DNA of 64,000 bases from Flavobacteriales bacterium (GTDB lineage: Bacteria; Bacteroidota; Bacteroidia; Flavobacteriales_D; Sanyastnellaceae), in contig JADHLY010000002.1 in assembly GCA_016780385.1 (NCBI GenBank), positions 35,208 to 99,207 of the forward strand, read 5' to 3'. The notes under the pieces are model-generated. The model was not told where the DNA came from. It was given only the letters and a program-made list of their open reading frames with translations, and did not search any database. Within the stretch, counting starts at the first letter, position 1. The number at the start of each line of letters is the position of its first letter. Position numbers and translations under genes: made by a program. Shown here one piece after another: positions 9,885-18,762 of this stretch.

Positions 9885-10987
9885 ACGCCGATCAAATCCA
9901 ATCCGCCCGAGCACGCGTCTTAGCGTTGATGGGTTACCTCGCCATCGAGCAGAAGCGCATCGACATCCTCGAAGACGAGAAACTGTCGCAGGACCCGGAG
10001 TTCTGGAACGACGCGAAGGAGGCCGAAAAAGTGATGCGCCGCATGCGCGGCAAAAAGGCCTGGGTGGAAGAGTACGAAACGGCAGAGACGGCCATCGAAG
10101 ACCTGCAAGTGCTGTTCGAGTTTTTCAAGGAGGGTGAAAGCACAGAAGAGGAAGTGATGGCGCAGTACGACAGCCTCATCACGATCATCGAAGAGCTCGA
10201 GTTCAAGCAGATGCTGTCCGACGAGGCAGATAGCCTCAACGCGGTCATCCAAATCACAGCAGGTGCCGGGGGCACGGAGTCCTGTGATTGGGCGGGCATG
10301 TTGACCCGGATGTACACCATGTATTCCGACAAAGCCGGCTTCAAGGTCAAGGAAATCGACCGCCAAGACGGCGACGTCGCGGGCATCAAGCAGGTGACGA
10401 TGGAGATTGACGGGGACTATGCCTTTGGCATGCTGAAGGGAGAGAACGGCGTCCACCGTTTGGTCCGGATCAGCCCTTACGATTCTCAGGCGCGCAGGCA
10501 CACCTCCTTCGTGTCCGTATACGTTTACCCCCTCGTGGACGACAGCATCGAAATCGACTTCAATCCTTCGGACATCACCTGGGATACATTCCGATCCGGA
10601 GGCGCTGGAGGTCAAAACGTCAACAAGGTGGAAACCGGTGTTCGCTTGCGCCACAAGCCCACGGGCATCATCATCGACAATACCGAAACGCGCTCCCAAT
10701 TGGGCAACAAGGAAAAGGCGATCCAGCTGTTGAAGTCCCAACTCTACGAAATGGAGATGGCCAAGCGCAATGAGGCCCGCGCCGAAATCGAGGCGGGCAA
10801 GAAGAAAATCGAATGGGGCTCGCAAATCCGATCCTATGTCCTGCAACCGTACAAAATGGTCAAGGACTTGCGTTCGAGCTATGAAACGTCCAATTCGGAC
10901 GCCGTGCTCAACGGCGACATTGAAGCCATGCTCAAGGCCAACCTGATGCACGCCGCATCTGAGCGTGTTGCGGCCGAGCAGGGATAA
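9878..10987 (+). CDS. prfB: Peptide chain release factor 2
   Basis: The 369-residue factor ends translation at UGA and UAA codons. The GGQ motif ([19 protein letters not shown]) lies around residues 243-250. The stop-recognition tripeptide reads SPY ([15 protein letters not shown]) instead of the enterobacterial SPF, which I recall as normal for Bacteroidota. The programmed +1 frameshift site found near codon 25 of many prfB genes is absent: the segment encodes [12 protein letters not shown] in one open frame, with no internal TGA. So this copy is not autoregulated by frameshifting. It overlaps recX and is followed by fumC 28 bases later. Confidence 0.97.
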   Translation: MLNADQIQSARARVLALMGYLAIEQKRIDILEDEKLSQDPEFWNDAKEAEKVMRRMRGKKAWVEEYETAETAIEDLQVLFEFFKEGESTEEEVMAQYDSLITIIEELEFKQMLSDEADSLNAVIQITAGAGGTESCDWAGMLTRMYTMYSDKAGFKVKEIDRQDGDVAGIKQVTMEIDGDYAFGMLKGENGVHRLVRISPYDSQARRHTSFVSVYVYPLVDDSIEIDFNPSDITWDTFRSGGAGGQNVNKVETGVRLRHKPTGIIIDNTETRSQLGNKEKAIQLLKSQLYEMEMAKRNEARAEIEAGKKKIEWGSQIRSYVLQPYKMVKDLRSSYETSNSDAVLNGDIEAMLKANLMHAASERVAAEQG

Positions 10988-11015
10988 CCCTATTCACCGA
11001 CACATTTTTAGGACC

Positions 11016-12407
11016 ATGAAGACCCGCATCGAAAAGGACACCCTCGGCGAAGTCGCCGTTCCTGCTGATCAATATTGGGGGGCCCAGACCGAACGCAGCC
11101 GGCACAATTTCCCCATTGGTCCTGCGGGGACCATGCCCATCGAGGTCGTCCATGCTTTTGGTCACCTCAAGATGGCCGCTGCACGCGCCAATTGCGACCT
11201 CGGCGTGCTGTCCGCTGAGAAACGCGACCTGATCGTTCAGGTCTGTCAGGAAATCATCGCAGGGGAACTCGACCACAGCTTCCCTTTGGTGGTGTGGCAG
11301 ACGGGCTCTGGTACGCAGTCCAACATGAATGTCAATGAAGTCATCGCCAACCGGGCCCATGTGCTGGCTGGCGGCACTCTGGGGGAGGGCGAGCGCCCAG
11401 TGCACCCCAATGACGACGCCAACAAATCGCAAAGCTCCAACGACACTTTTCCCACGGCGATGCACTTGGCCGCTTACGACCGCATCGTCCGGACGACGTT
11501 GCCCGGAGTGCAGCGCCTGAGGGATGCGCTAGCCACCAAGGCGGGCGAGATGAAAGACGTGGTCAAGATTGGCAGAACCCACCTGATGGACGCCACGCCC
11601 CTGACATTGGGCCAGGAGTTTGGTGGCTACGTGGCCCAATTGGACCACGGTATGCGGGCCCTGAACAATACGCTGGACCATTTGGCCGAGTTGGCCCTGG
11701 GCGGCACAGCAGTGGGCACTGGATTGAACGCACCCGATGGGTACGACGTCAAAGTCGCCGCTTACATGGCGGACTCCATGGGTCACCCCTTTGTCACCGC
11801 CCCCAACAAGTTTGAGGCGTTGGCGGCCCACGACGCAGTAGTTGAGGCCCATGGGGCGCTCAAGCAATTGGCCGTGAGCTGCAACAAGATTGCGCACGAC
11901 ATCCGCATGATGGGGAGCGGCCCGCGGAGCGGCATAGGGGAATTGGCCCTCCCCGCCAATGAGCCGGGTTCCAGCATCATGCCCGGCAAGGTCAATCCGA
12001 CACAGGCAGAAGCGCTGACCATGGTCTGCGCACAGGTGATGGGCAATGACGTCGCAGTGACGGTCGGCGGCACCCAGGGCCATTTTGAGCTCAACGTCTT
12101 CAAGCCGATGATGGCCCGCAACATCCTCGAGTCCGCGCGCCTACTCGGAGAGGCCTGTGCCTCTTTTGCGGAGCGCTGTGTGGAAGGCATCCAACCCAAC
12201 CGTGCACGCATCGACCAGCTGGTGGGCGACAGTTTGATGCTGGTGACGGCCTTGAACCCCCATATCGGCTACTACAATGCGGCCGCCATTGCGCAGAAAG
12301 CCCATGAAGAGGGCACCACGCTGAAAGCCGCTGCACTGGCCCTTGGCCACCTCACAGAGGAGGAGTACGACCGCTGGGTGGTGCCAGGCAACATGACGGG
12401 CGCCTGA
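11016..12407 (+). CDS. fumC: Class II fumarate hydratase
   Basis: This 463-residue enzyme interconverts fumarate and malate in the citric acid cycle. The superfamily signature [15 protein letters not shown] is present, as are the [13 protein letters not shown] and [10 protein letters not shown] substrate-binding segments. The ATG at 11016 ([13 protein letters not shown]) was chosen: the open frame extends upstream into the end of prfB, but the family begins here. It follows prfB closely and its TGA overlaps the ATG of the next small frame (TGATG). Confidence 0.97.
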   Translation: MKTRIEKDTLGEVAVPADQYWGAQTERSRHNFPIGPAGTMPIEVVHAFGHLKMAAARANCDLGVLSAEKRDLIVQVCQEIIAGELDHSFPLVVWQTGSGTQSNMNVNEVIANRAHVLAGGTLGEGERPVHPNDDANKSQSSNDTFPTAMHLAAYDRIVRTTLPGVQRLRDALATKAGEMKDVVKIGRTHLMDATPLTLGQEFGGYVAQLDHGMRALNNTLDHLAELALGGTAVGTGLNAPDGYDVKVAAYMADSMGHPFVTAPNKFEALAAHDAVVEAHGALKQLAVSCNKIAHDIRMMGSGPRSGIGELALPANEPGSSIMPGKVNPTQAEALTMVCAQVMGNDVAVTVGGTQGHFELNVFKPMMARNILESARLLGEACASFAERCVEGIQPNRARIDQLVGDSLMLVTALNPHIGYYNAAAIAQKAHEEGTTLKAAALALGHLTEEEYDRWVVPGNMTGA

Positions 12408-12685
12408 TGCAGGGCCGTTTTACATCACGGGCTTTCCGGATCGGCCTGCTGTCCACAATGGCCTTGCTGTTGGTGGATTGCACGCCACAAAGGCATGTGC
12501 ACCGGCCCAAGCGCAAGCGCAAGCCGAAGTGCAAAACGTGTCCGTCTTTCTCGCAATCAAACCCCTTCACGAAGGGTTTATCTTTGCCGGCTGAACCCCA
12601 GAAAGGCACTGCGACATGGCCCTACACGACCACACATATGCCGTCATCATGGCGGGAGGCGTCGGCTCCCGCTTCTGGCCGATGA
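12407..12685 (+). CDS. Possible small lipoprotein-like protein
   Basis: A 92-codon frame starts at ATG 12407, overlapping the fumC stop, which suggests coupled translation. The N-terminus has a positively charged segment and a hydrophobic stretch (IGLLSTMALLLVDC) ending in Cys, like a lipoprotein signal, but the residue before Cys is Asp, which does not fit a lipobox well. A basic tail with CKTCPSF follows. Similar tiny lipoproteins ending in a Cys-Pro motif occur in flavobacteria. From codon 50 on, the frame runs through a hairpin and the manC promoter and into manC by 70 bases, so either the true product is shorter in effect or the frame is fortuitous. Confidence 0.4.
   Translation: MQGRFTSRAFRIGLLSTMALLLVDCTPQRHVHRPKRKRKPKCKTCPSFSQSNPFTKGLSLPAEPQKGTATWPYTTTHMPSSWREASAPASGR
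12559..12586 (+). promoter_or_regulatory. Hairpin followed by -7 promoter box TATCTTTG for the guanylyltransferase gene
   Basis: AAACCCCT (12559-12566) pairs with AGGGTTT (12573-12579) with one bulge, a possible weak terminator of the fumC transcript. It is followed directly by TATCTTTG (12579-12586), an exact TAnnTTTG -7 element, 29 bases before the ATG at 12616. The two elements share a base, so termination and re-initiation may be closely linked. Confidence 0.5.
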
Positions 12686-13710
12686 GCCGTTCGGGCCGGC
12701 CGAAGCAATTTCTCGACATCCTGGACTGCGGTCGTACCCTCATTCAAATGACGGCCGACAGGCTGGAGCCCATGCTCCCCTATGACCGCATGTACGTGGT
12801 AACCAATGTGCGCTACAAGGAGGATGTGATGGCACAGCTTCCTGATCTCCCTGAGGATCAAATCTTATGCGAGCCCTTCATGCGGAATACGGCGCCATGC
12901 TTGGCCTATGCCCATCACCGCATCGCGCAAAAAGACCCGCACGCCACCATCGTCGTGGCCTCTGCCGACCACCTGATTGAAGACGAAGCGGGGTTCCGCG
13001 ATGTGCTGGGGGTTGCGGTGAAGCAGGCTTCGGAGACGGCGCAGTTGCTGACCCTGGGGATCACCCCGACCCGCCCCGATACCGGCTACGGCTACATACA
13101 GTACGAAGAGCTTCCCGGAGCGTTTGACGAGCGGCTGCAACAGGTGCGGACCTTCACCGAAAAGCCCAACCGCGAGTTGGCGGAGAAATTCATCGCTTCA
13201 GGTGAATTCTGCTGGAACTCGGGCATTTTCATTTGGTCATTGGACTCCATTCAGCACCAGTTTGCGCAGCAGCTTCCCGATTTGCACGCCCTCTTTGTGG
13301 AGCGCGCCGCAGACCTCGGCACGGATCGGGAAGCAGAAGCCATTCTCGCCATTTTCGGTGCCGCCGAAAACATTTCAATCGACTACGGCATCATGGAAGG
13401 TGCCCCGAATGTCGGAGTGGTACTGGGCGACTTCGGCTGGAGTGATTTGGGCACGTGGGGCTCATTGTATGACAAGCTGGATAAGGACGCCGATGGCAAC
13501 GCCTTGAGCGGCGTGACCTTCATGGGGGAGGACGCCAAAGGCCTGATGGTCGCTGCAGAAGGTGGAAAGCTCGTGGTGGCCAAAGGCCTGCAAGATTTCA
13601 TCGTGGTCGATACCCCTGATGCCTTGCTGTTGTGCCCCCGCAGTGAAGAGCAGTGGGTCAAGCAACTGGTGTCCAGATTGAAGACCGACCACGGCGAACC
13701 CCTTGTTTGA
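12616..13710 (+). CDS. manC: Mannose-1-phosphate guanylyltransferase
   Basis: This 364-residue nucleotidyltransferase makes GDP-mannose from mannose-1-phosphate and GTP, supplying mannose, fucose or related sugars for surface polysaccharide. The signature AGGVGSRFWPMSRSGRPKQF starts at residue 12; the conserved TFTEKPN and ENISIDYGIMEGA segments follow, and the chain ends after a left-handed-helix-like region. It is the single-domain form, without the phosphomannose isomerase domain of some ManC proteins. It has its own promoter box (12579-12586). The substrate specificity is inferred from the family, not proven by the sequence. Confidence 0.93.
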   Translation: MALHDHTYAVIMAGGVGSRFWPMSRSGRPKQFLDILDCGRTLIQMTADRLEPMLPYDRMYVVTNVRYKEDVMAQLPDLPEDQILCEPFMRNTAPCLAYAHHRIAQKDPHATIVVASADHLIEDEAGFRDVLGVAVKQASETAQLLTLGITPTRPDTGYGYIQYEELPGAFDERLQQVRTFTEKPNRELAEKFIASGEFCWNSGIFIWSLDSIQHQFAQQLPDLHALFVERAADLGTDREAEAILAIFGAAENISIDYGIMEGAPNVGVVLGDFGWSDLGTWGSLYDKLDKDADGNALSGVTFMGEDAKGLMVAAEGGKLVVAKGLQDFIVVDTPDALLLCPRSEEQWVKQLVSRLKTDHGEPLV

Positions 13711-13734
13711 GTGACTTGAATGGATGAAGGGCAT

Positions 13735-13749
13735 CGCGCCGGAGGCGCG
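13735..13749 (+). terminator. GC hairpin after the guanylyltransferase gene
   Basis: CGCGCC-GGA-GGCGCG forms a perfect 6-bp stem 25 bases after the stop codon and just before the mlaE promoter box. No T-run follows, so it is at best a weak terminator or a boundary structure. Confidence 0.35.
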
Positions 13750-13755
13750 GGTGTG

Positions 13756-13763
13756 TACCTTCG
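13756..13763 (+). promoter_or_regulatory. -7 promoter box TACCTTCG of mlaE
   Basis: TACCTTCG ends 9 bases before the ATG at 13773, so transcription should begin within a few bases of the start codon. Confidence 0.5.
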
Positions 13764-13772
13764 TTGGGAAGC

Positions 13773-14510
13773 ATGGGACTGCTATTCCACATCGGTCGCT
13801 ATTTCGCGTTCATGGCTGCGGCGCTGCGGCGGCCGCAAAAGGGCCGTGTCTTCGCGCAATCGACCTTGATTGAATTGGAGGCCATCGGCGTGCAGAGTTT
13901 GGGCATCGTCGCCCTGCTCAGTCTGTTCATGGGGGCGGTCATTGCCATACAGACGGCCCACCAGGTGGGCGGATGGGTGCCGGCCTACACCATAGGCTTC
14001 ACCGTGCGGCAAACCATGATCTTGGAGTTTGCGCCAACCATCATTCCGGTCATCCTGTCGGGCAAGGTGGGCTCAAACATCGCTTCTCAGATCGGCACCA
14101 TGCAGGTCACCGAGCAAATCGATGCGCTGGAAGTGATGGGGGTGCGCAGCATTTCCCACCTCGTCCTGCCCAAGCTGTTGGCTGCACTCGTCATTTTTCC
14201 TTTCCTCGTTGTGATCGCAATGGTACTGGGCATCGGGGCAGGCGCTTGGATTTGCAATGCGGCGGACCTCAGCAGCTTTGCCGATTACGAGTATGGCATA
14301 CAAATCGACTTCAAGGCCTTTGATGTCGCCTACGCCCTTATCAAGACCTGCGTGTTTGCCCTGATCATCGCGAGCGTGAGCGCTTATCACGGTTACTACA
14401 CCGCTGGCGGCGCGCGAGAGGTGGGGCGCTCCAGCACGAAGGCTGTGGTCTACAGTGTGGTCCTGGTGATGGTGGCCAACCTTGTCATCACCCAATTGCT
14501 GCTCACATGA
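13773..14510 (+). CDS. mlaE: MlaE-family ABC transporter permease
   Basis: This 245-residue inner-membrane permease has five or six hydrophobic helices and the MlaE core (SLFMGAVIAIQTAHQV, EFAPTIIPVILSGKVGSNIASQIGTM, QIDALEVMGV). The family forms the membrane part of the phospholipid transporter that keeps outer-membrane lipid asymmetry. The frame opens at a TTG at 13764, but the ATG at 13773 (MGLLFHIGRYF) is preferred. Its stop overlaps the mlaF start (ATGA), so they are co-translated. No MCE-domain partner (MlaD) is found next to it. Confidence 0.94.
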   Translation: MGLLFHIGRYFAFMAAALRRPQKGRVFAQSTLIELEAIGVQSLGIVALLSLFMGAVIAIQTAHQVGGWVPAYTIGFTVRQTMILEFAPTIIPVILSGKVGSNIASQIGTMQVTEQIDALEVMGVRSISHLVLPKLLAALVIFPFLVVIAMVLGIGAGAWICNAADLSSFADYEYGIQIDFKAFDVAYALIKTCVFALIIASVSAYHGYYTAGGAREVGRSSTKAVVYSVVLVMVANLVITQLLLT

Positions 14511-15268
14511 TCAAGGTGCGCGGTGTCGACAAGGCCTTTGGTGACAAGGCGGTGCTGCACGGCATTGATGCCACCTTCGAGGCGGGACAGGTCAACTTCA
14601 TCATTGGGAGAAGCGGTTCGGGCAAGTCGGTGTTGACCAAGTGCATTGTGGGCCTGCTTGAGGTGGATGCGGGAGACATCAAGTATGCCGGCGAAGACTT
14701 TACCGCTTTGAACACCAAGGAACGCGAACCCATTCGCCGACAGATCGGCATGCTGTTTCAAGGCGGCGCGCTGTTCGATTCGATGACGGTGCTCGAAAAC
14801 GTAGAGTTCCCCTTGAGGATGTTTGCGGATATGGACGCCGAAGAGCGTCAGACGCGTGCCATGGAATGCCTGAAGCGTGTTGAATTGGAAGGTGCCGAAG
14901 ACCGTTTCCCTGCAGAAGTGTCTGGGGGCATGCAAAAGCGTGTGGCCCTGGCGCGGGCCATCGTAGGGCGTCCGCACTACCTCTTTTGCGATGAGCCCAA
15001 CTCGGGATTGGACCCCCAAACCGCCATCGTGATCGACAACCTCATACGGGACCTGACCCACGAGTACGGCACCACCACTGTGGTGATTTCGCACGACATG
15101 AACAGCGTGATTGAAATCGGTGACAACATCCATTTCTTGCACCAAGGCCGGGTGGCGTGGCGCGGAGACCGCAAGGGCATCCTAAGCAGTGGCGTGGAGG
15201 AGCTCGACAAGTTTGTGTACGCATCGGATTTGATGCGCGATATCAAAGGCAAACTGCAAGGGCGATGA
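14507..15268 (+). CDS. mlaF: MlaF-family ABC transporter ATP-binding protein
   Basis: A 253-residue ATPase that would power the MlaE permease. Walker A reads GRSGSGKS (residues 34-41), the Q-loop lies in MLFQGGALFD, the ABC signature is SGGMQKRVALARA, and Walker B with its catalytic Glu is YLFCDEPNSGLDP. The H-loop His lies in VVISHDM. It overlaps mlaE upstream and the nitroreductase downstream by 4 bases each (ATGA). Confidence 0.95.
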   Translation: MIKVRGVDKAFGDKAVLHGIDATFEAGQVNFIIGRSGSGKSVLTKCIVGLLEVDAGDIKYAGEDFTALNTKEREPIRRQIGMLFQGGALFDSMTVLENVEFPLRMFADMDAEERQTRAMECLKRVELEGAEDRFPAEVSGGMQKRVALARAIVGRPHYLFCDEPNSGLDPQTAIVIDNLIRDLTHEYGTTTVVISHDMNSVIEIGDNIHFLHQGRVAWRGDRKGILSSGVEELDKFVYASDLMRDIKGKLQGR

Positions 15269-15966
15269 CGTCCCATAAAGAAGGACACATCCCTTACCAG
15301 TTGCCGCGGTATTCGGATGAGGAAATGCAAGGCCGGCTCGATGCCATGTATGCGCACCTTGACCAGCGCCGCAGCGTGCGGACCTTCAGTTCGGACCCCG
15401 TTCCCATGGAGGTGTTGCACCAGGCTGTGCGCATTGCGGGCACAGCGCCTAGCGGCGCCCACAAGCAGCCTTGGACTTTCTGTATCGTCACAGACCCAGA
15501 CCTGCGGAAGCGGATCCGAGCGGCGGTAGAAGAAGAGGAACACCGGAGTTATTCCGAGCGCATGTCTGAGCGCTGGTTGGAGGATTTGGCGCCATTGGCC
15601 ACCGATCACATCAAGCCCTTCATCGAGGAGGCGCCCGCCTTAATCATCGTGTTCCGGCGCATCCATGAAACCGATGCCGATACTGGGCAGAGGCACCCCA
15701 ATTATTATGTGCAGGAGAGTTGCGGCATCGCCGTTGGACTTTTGCTCGCGGCGTTGCATGAGGCGGGCTTGGCGGCGTTGACCCACACGCCTTCTCCGAT
15801 GAACTTCCTCGGAGACTTGCTGCAGCGCCCCGACAATGAGCGGGCTTTCCTCAATATTCCCGTCGGTTGGCCTGCCAACGGCACCACTGTGCCTAATCTT
15901 TCGCGCAAAACATTGGACGAAATCTGCATCAATTACCCCCCTGAGGATAAAAATTCACAGAATTAA
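15265..15966 (+). CDS. Nitroreductase-family flavoprotein (iodotyrosine deiodinase-like)
   Basis: A 233-residue FMN-dependent nitroreductase fold. The FMN-binding RRSVRTFS and TAPSGAHKQPWTF segments lie near residues 31-70, and the YYVQESCGIAVG, LTHTPSPMNFL and NIPVGWP segments match the subgroup close to iodotyrosine deiodinase and BluB-like proteins. The reaction here is unknown. The ATG at 15265 overlaps the mlaF stop, so it is in the same operon, although no functional link to lipid transport is evident. A weak hairpin follows the stop. Confidence 0.88.
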   Translation: MTSHKEGHIPYQLPRYSDEEMQGRLDAMYAHLDQRRSVRTFSSDPVPMEVLHQAVRIAGTAPSGAHKQPWTFCIVTDPDLRKRIRAAVEEEEHRSYSERMSERWLEDLAPLATDHIKPFIEEAPALIIVFRRIHETDADTGQRHPNYYVQESCGIAVGLLLAALHEAGLAALTHTPSPMNFLGDLLQRPDNERAFLNIPVGWPANGTTVPNLSRKTLDEICINYPPEDKNSQN

Positions 15967-15969
15967 AGA

Positions 15970-15986
15970 ACTGTAAAACAGTGTTT
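15970..15986 (+). terminator. Possible weak terminator after the nitroreductase gene
   Basis: ACTGT (15970-15974), loop AAA, ACAGT (15978-15982), followed by GTTTT. The stem has only five base pairs, so confidence is low. The remaining bases to 16097 carry the acpP promoter. Confidence 0.35.
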
Positions 15987-16038
15987 TAAAGTGAAATCTT
16001 CGCCTTTCGTGGGGAAGTTTATTGAAAGGGCGATTTCA

Positions 16039-16072
16039 TTGTCTGACACTTGAAATGAAGGCGTTTACTTTG
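16039..16072 (+). promoter_or_regulatory. Promoter of acpP-fabF
   Basis: A TTG at 16039-16041 is followed after 23 bases by TTACTTTG (16065-16072), one mismatch from TAnnTTTG. The leader to the acpP ATG at 16098 would be about 20 bases, and the region is AT-rich compared with its surroundings. Confidence 0.5.
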
Positions 16073-16097
16073 CACCGCATTCGCAAAAATTCAAATC

Positions 16098-16331
16098 ATG
16101 TCTGATATCCGCGAAAAAGTGACCGCGATCATCGTCGACAAGCTCGGCGTAGATGCATCCGAAGTAAACGACGAGGCTGGCTTCACCAACGATCTTGGAG
16201 CGGACTCGCTCGACACCGTTGAGCTGATTATGGAATTCGAGAAAGAATTCAACATCGCCATCCCTGACGACCAGGCCGAAAAAATCGGTACGGTTGGTCA
16301 AGCCATCGAGTACATCGAGAACGCGAAGTAA
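16098..16331 (+). CDS. acpP: Acyl carrier protein
   Basis: This 77-residue acidic carrier holds growing acyl chains on a phosphopantetheine arm. The attachment Ser lies in [15 protein letters not shown] near residue 37. Length and acidity are typical. It is followed by fabF after 6 bases, the usual pairing in fatty acid synthesis. Confidence 0.98.
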   Translation: MSDIREKVTAIIVDKLGVDASEVNDEAGFTNDLGADSLDTVELIMEFEKEFNIAIPDDQAEKIGTVGQAIEYIENAK

Positions 16332-16337
16332 GCCCGC

Positions 16338-17585
16338 ATGGAGCTGAGCCGTGTCGTCATCACGGGGATGGGTTGCCTGACCCCGTTAGGCAAGGACGTC
16401 CCCTCCTACTTCGACGCGTTGAAACGCGGGGTCAGCGGCGCTGGTCCCATTACCCGATTCGACGCTTCCAAGTTCAAGACGCAATTCGCCTGCGAAATCA
16501 AAGACTGGGATCCCAGTGAACACTTTGATCGCAAAGAGGCCCGCAAGCTTGATCCCTATGCCCAATACGGCATAGTGGCCGCACGCCAGGCGGTGGCCCA
16601 GTCCGGTCTTGCCGAGTCCAATCCGGACCCCGACCGTGTTGGGGTCATTTTTGGCAGCGGCATCGGTGGGCTGTTCACCTTCCAGCAAGAGATCACCGCT
16701 TTTGCGCAAGGAGATGGCACCCCCCGGTTCAACCCCTTCTTCATCCCGAAAATGATTGGCGACATCTGCGCTGGTCACATCAGCATGGAGTTTGGATTCC
16801 GCGGCCCGAACTACGCTTGTGTCTCTGCATGTGCCAGCGCAACCAATGCCATCATTGACGCCTTCAATGCCATTCGATATGGCAAGGCCGATGCGATGAT
16901 CAGTGGTGGTGCCGAAGCGGCGGTCGTGGAGGCGGGCATTGGTGGATTTGGCGCCATGAAGGCGCTATCGACCCGCAACGATGACCCCAGTGTGGCTTCT
17001 CGTCCGTTTGATGTCAACCGGGACGGCTTCGTCCTCGGTGAAGGTGCAGGTGCATTGGTGCTCGAGTCATTGGAGCATGCCCAAGCCCGTGGGGCCCACA
17101 TTATTTGTGAGGTCATGGGCGGAGGCGCGTCAGCCGATGCGCACCACATGACGGCACCCCACCCAGAAGGATTGGGCGCTCGAAATGTGATGCGGGCTGC
17201 GCTGCTGGATGCCGGCATGGAGCCCGATGAGCTGGACTACGTTAACGTTCATGGCACCTCGACCCCATTGGGCGACTTGGCAGAAATCAAGGCGATTGAG
17301 GAAGTCTTTGGCGATCACGCTCCGGCGTTGAGCATTTCCAGCACCAAGTCGATGACCGGCCACCTCCTTGGTGCCGCCGGTGCCATCGAAACGCTCGCTT
17401 GCATCATGGCCGTGACCGAAGACGTGGTCCCTCCAACCATCAACTCTACGGATCCCGATCCGGCGTTGAATCAGGAACTGGACTACACCTTCAACGTGAA
17501 GCGCGAGCGCCCGGTGCGCGCTGCCTTGTCCAACACGTTCGGTTTTGGAGGCCACAACGCCTCCGTCATCGTGCGCAAGTTCTGA
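16338..17585 (+). CDS. fabF: Beta-ketoacyl-ACP synthase II
   Basis: This 415-residue condensing enzyme elongates acyl-ACP with malonyl-ACP. The active-site Cys lies in YACVSACASATNAI near residue 163, and the two catalytic His residues lie in NVHGTSTPLGD and KSMTGHLLGAAGA. The C-terminus has the conserved NTFGFGGHNAS loop. It is in an operon with acpP and overlaps the start of rnc. Confidence 0.98.
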   Translation: MELSRVVITGMGCLTPLGKDVPSYFDALKRGVSGAGPITRFDASKFKTQFACEIKDWDPSEHFDRKEARKLDPYAQYGIVAARQAVAQSGLAESNPDPDRVGVIFGSGIGGLFTFQQEITAFAQGDGTPRFNPFFIPKMIGDICAGHISMEFGFRGPNYACVSACASATNAIIDAFNAIRYGKADAMISGGAEAAVVEAGIGGFGAMKALSTRNDDPSVASRPFDVNRDGFVLGEGAGALVLESLEHAQARGAHIICEVMGGGASADAHHMTAPHPEGLGARNVMRAALLDAGMEPDELDYVNVHGTSTPLGDLAEIKAIEEVFGDHAPALSISSTKSMTGHLLGAAGAIETLACIMAVTEDVVPPTINSTDPDPALNQELDYTFNVKRERPVRAALSNTFGFGGHNASVIVRKF

Positions 17586-18288
17586 CGCCCTGAGGCGCAA
17601 GGACCTACGAGAACAGCGCATCCGTCGGTTTATCCGTCGGCACTTTGGAGTGCGTCCCCGACATCTTGGCCCGTATTTGGAATCGCTGCGACACTCCAGT
17701 TCGCAGGCGTGCCAGCGCGATGGTTACCCCAGCAATGAACGCTTGGAGTTCCTCGGTGATTCCGTACTGGACATGATTGTGGTCGACATGCTTTACCAGA
17801 AATTTCCTCAGGGAGACGAAGGGGAGATGACCCGCATGAAGGCCCGCCTCGTCAGCAGGGAAGCCTTGAACTTTTTGGGAGAAGAAATCGGGGTCGAGCA
17901 CCTGCTGGATGCCCAAACCGGAAAAGGGGCTGTTCATGCGTCGTTGCGCGGAAATGCCATGGAAGCCTTGGTGGGCGCTGTGTACCTCGACCGCGGATTC
18001 CGGAGGACCCAACGTGGGGTGTTGAAGTTGCTTCAGCGTTTCGACCTCGATTCGAGGATACAGGCGACCGTGGACTTCAAGAGCAAACTTCACGAGTGGG
18101 GGCAGAAGCGCAAACGCAAGGTGGAATTCAAGGTCATCAAGGAATTCAAGCGCGATGGACAGCAGCTGTACAAGATGCAGGTCATGGTGGGCGGCAAGGT
18201 GATGGGGGTCTCCGATGGCCCATCCAAGAAGTCTGCAGAACAAGCCGCGGCCCACGAAGCTTGCCGTCATATCTTCGGGGACGATTAG
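17545..18288 (+). CDS. rnc: Ribonuclease III
   Basis: A double-strand-specific endoribonuclease for rRNA and mRNA processing. The catalytic signature NERLEFLGDSVLD lies near residue 63; the second acidic patch is in GNAMEALVGAVYLD. A C-terminal double-stranded RNA-binding domain has the expected GPSKKSAEQAAAHEAC end. The start is uncertain: no in-frame ATG precedes the catalytic domain. TTG at 17545, overlapping fabF by 41 bases, is used here; family alignments would suit a start near LRRKDL (about 17590), where only CTG exists. Placement after fabF is common in Bacteroidota. Confidence 0.95.
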   Translation: MEATTPPSSCASSDALRRKDLREQRIRRFIRRHFGVRPRHLGPYLESLRHSSSQACQRDGYPSNERLEFLGDSVLDMIVVDMLYQKFPQGDEGEMTRMKARLVSREALNFLGEEIGVEHLLDAQTGKGAVHASLRGNAMEALVGAVYLDRGFRRTQRGVLKLLQRFDLDSRIQATVDFKSKLHEWGQKRKRKVEFKVIKEFKRDGQQLYKMQVMVGGKVMGVSDGPSKKSAEQAAAHEACRHIFGDD

Positions 18289-18317
18289 AGATTCCACACA
18301 GGGTGGGCTTACAGCAC

Positions 18318-18737
18318 ATGCGCACCGTTCAACTCGACATCGGGGATGACATCGTTCCCTTTGCTTTTCTAGGCGTTAGTTGCTCTGATGCTGGGCACAA
18401 GTTCTGTTGGAACCTCAATCGCAACATGGGTACCCACCTCGGCTTTCATCACGAGCTGGAGGTGACCCACAAAAAGCGCCCTGTGACCCGACACTGTGTC
18501 TGGCGTCACCAGGATGACAACGAAGGATGGACCTTTGACGTGATTTGGAACCGGGTGCCGGAAGGGGCAATGATCCCCACCTTGGTCCATTTTGACTATC
18601 TGCTTCGGGTAGAGTCGATGATGGGCGAACGAACGGATATGTTGATGGAGTCTTTGCGCTCTATGCGAAGGGTAGCAGCGTGCTTCCCCGTCGCAGCTTC
18701 AGCCATTACCCAACCAGAAGTCTTGTACTACGAGTGA
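18318..18737 (+). CDS. IPExxVDY-family protein
   Basis: A 139-residue protein of a family seen in Bacteroidota and named for a C-terminal motif; here the motif reads IPTLVHFDYLLRV, near residue 95. The N-terminal half has the alternating hydrophobic pattern FAFLGVSC and FCWNLNRNMG. No function is known for the family. It lies between rnc and pyk, a recurrent arrangement. The start is the ATG at 18318, 30 bases after the rnc stop. Confidence 0.82.
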   Translation: MRTVQLDIGDDIVPFAFLGVSCSDAGHKFCWNLNRNMGTHLGFHHELEVTHKKRPVTRHCVWRHQDDNEGWTFDVIWNRVPEGAMIPTLVHFDYLLRVESMMGERTDMLMESLRSMRRVAACFPVAASAITQPEVLYYE

Positions 18738-18762
18738 TCCAGACGACCATAACGAATTGACC

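Noticed and set aside
9940..9990. Programmed frameshift in prfB
   Set aside because: The segment that would hold the CTT TGA site reads through in one frame with no stop codon, so no frameshift is needed.
9920..10951. 343-codon frame antisense to prfB
   Set aside because: prfB is complete with its GGQ motif on the plus strand; the antisense frame is a shadow of its codon pattern.
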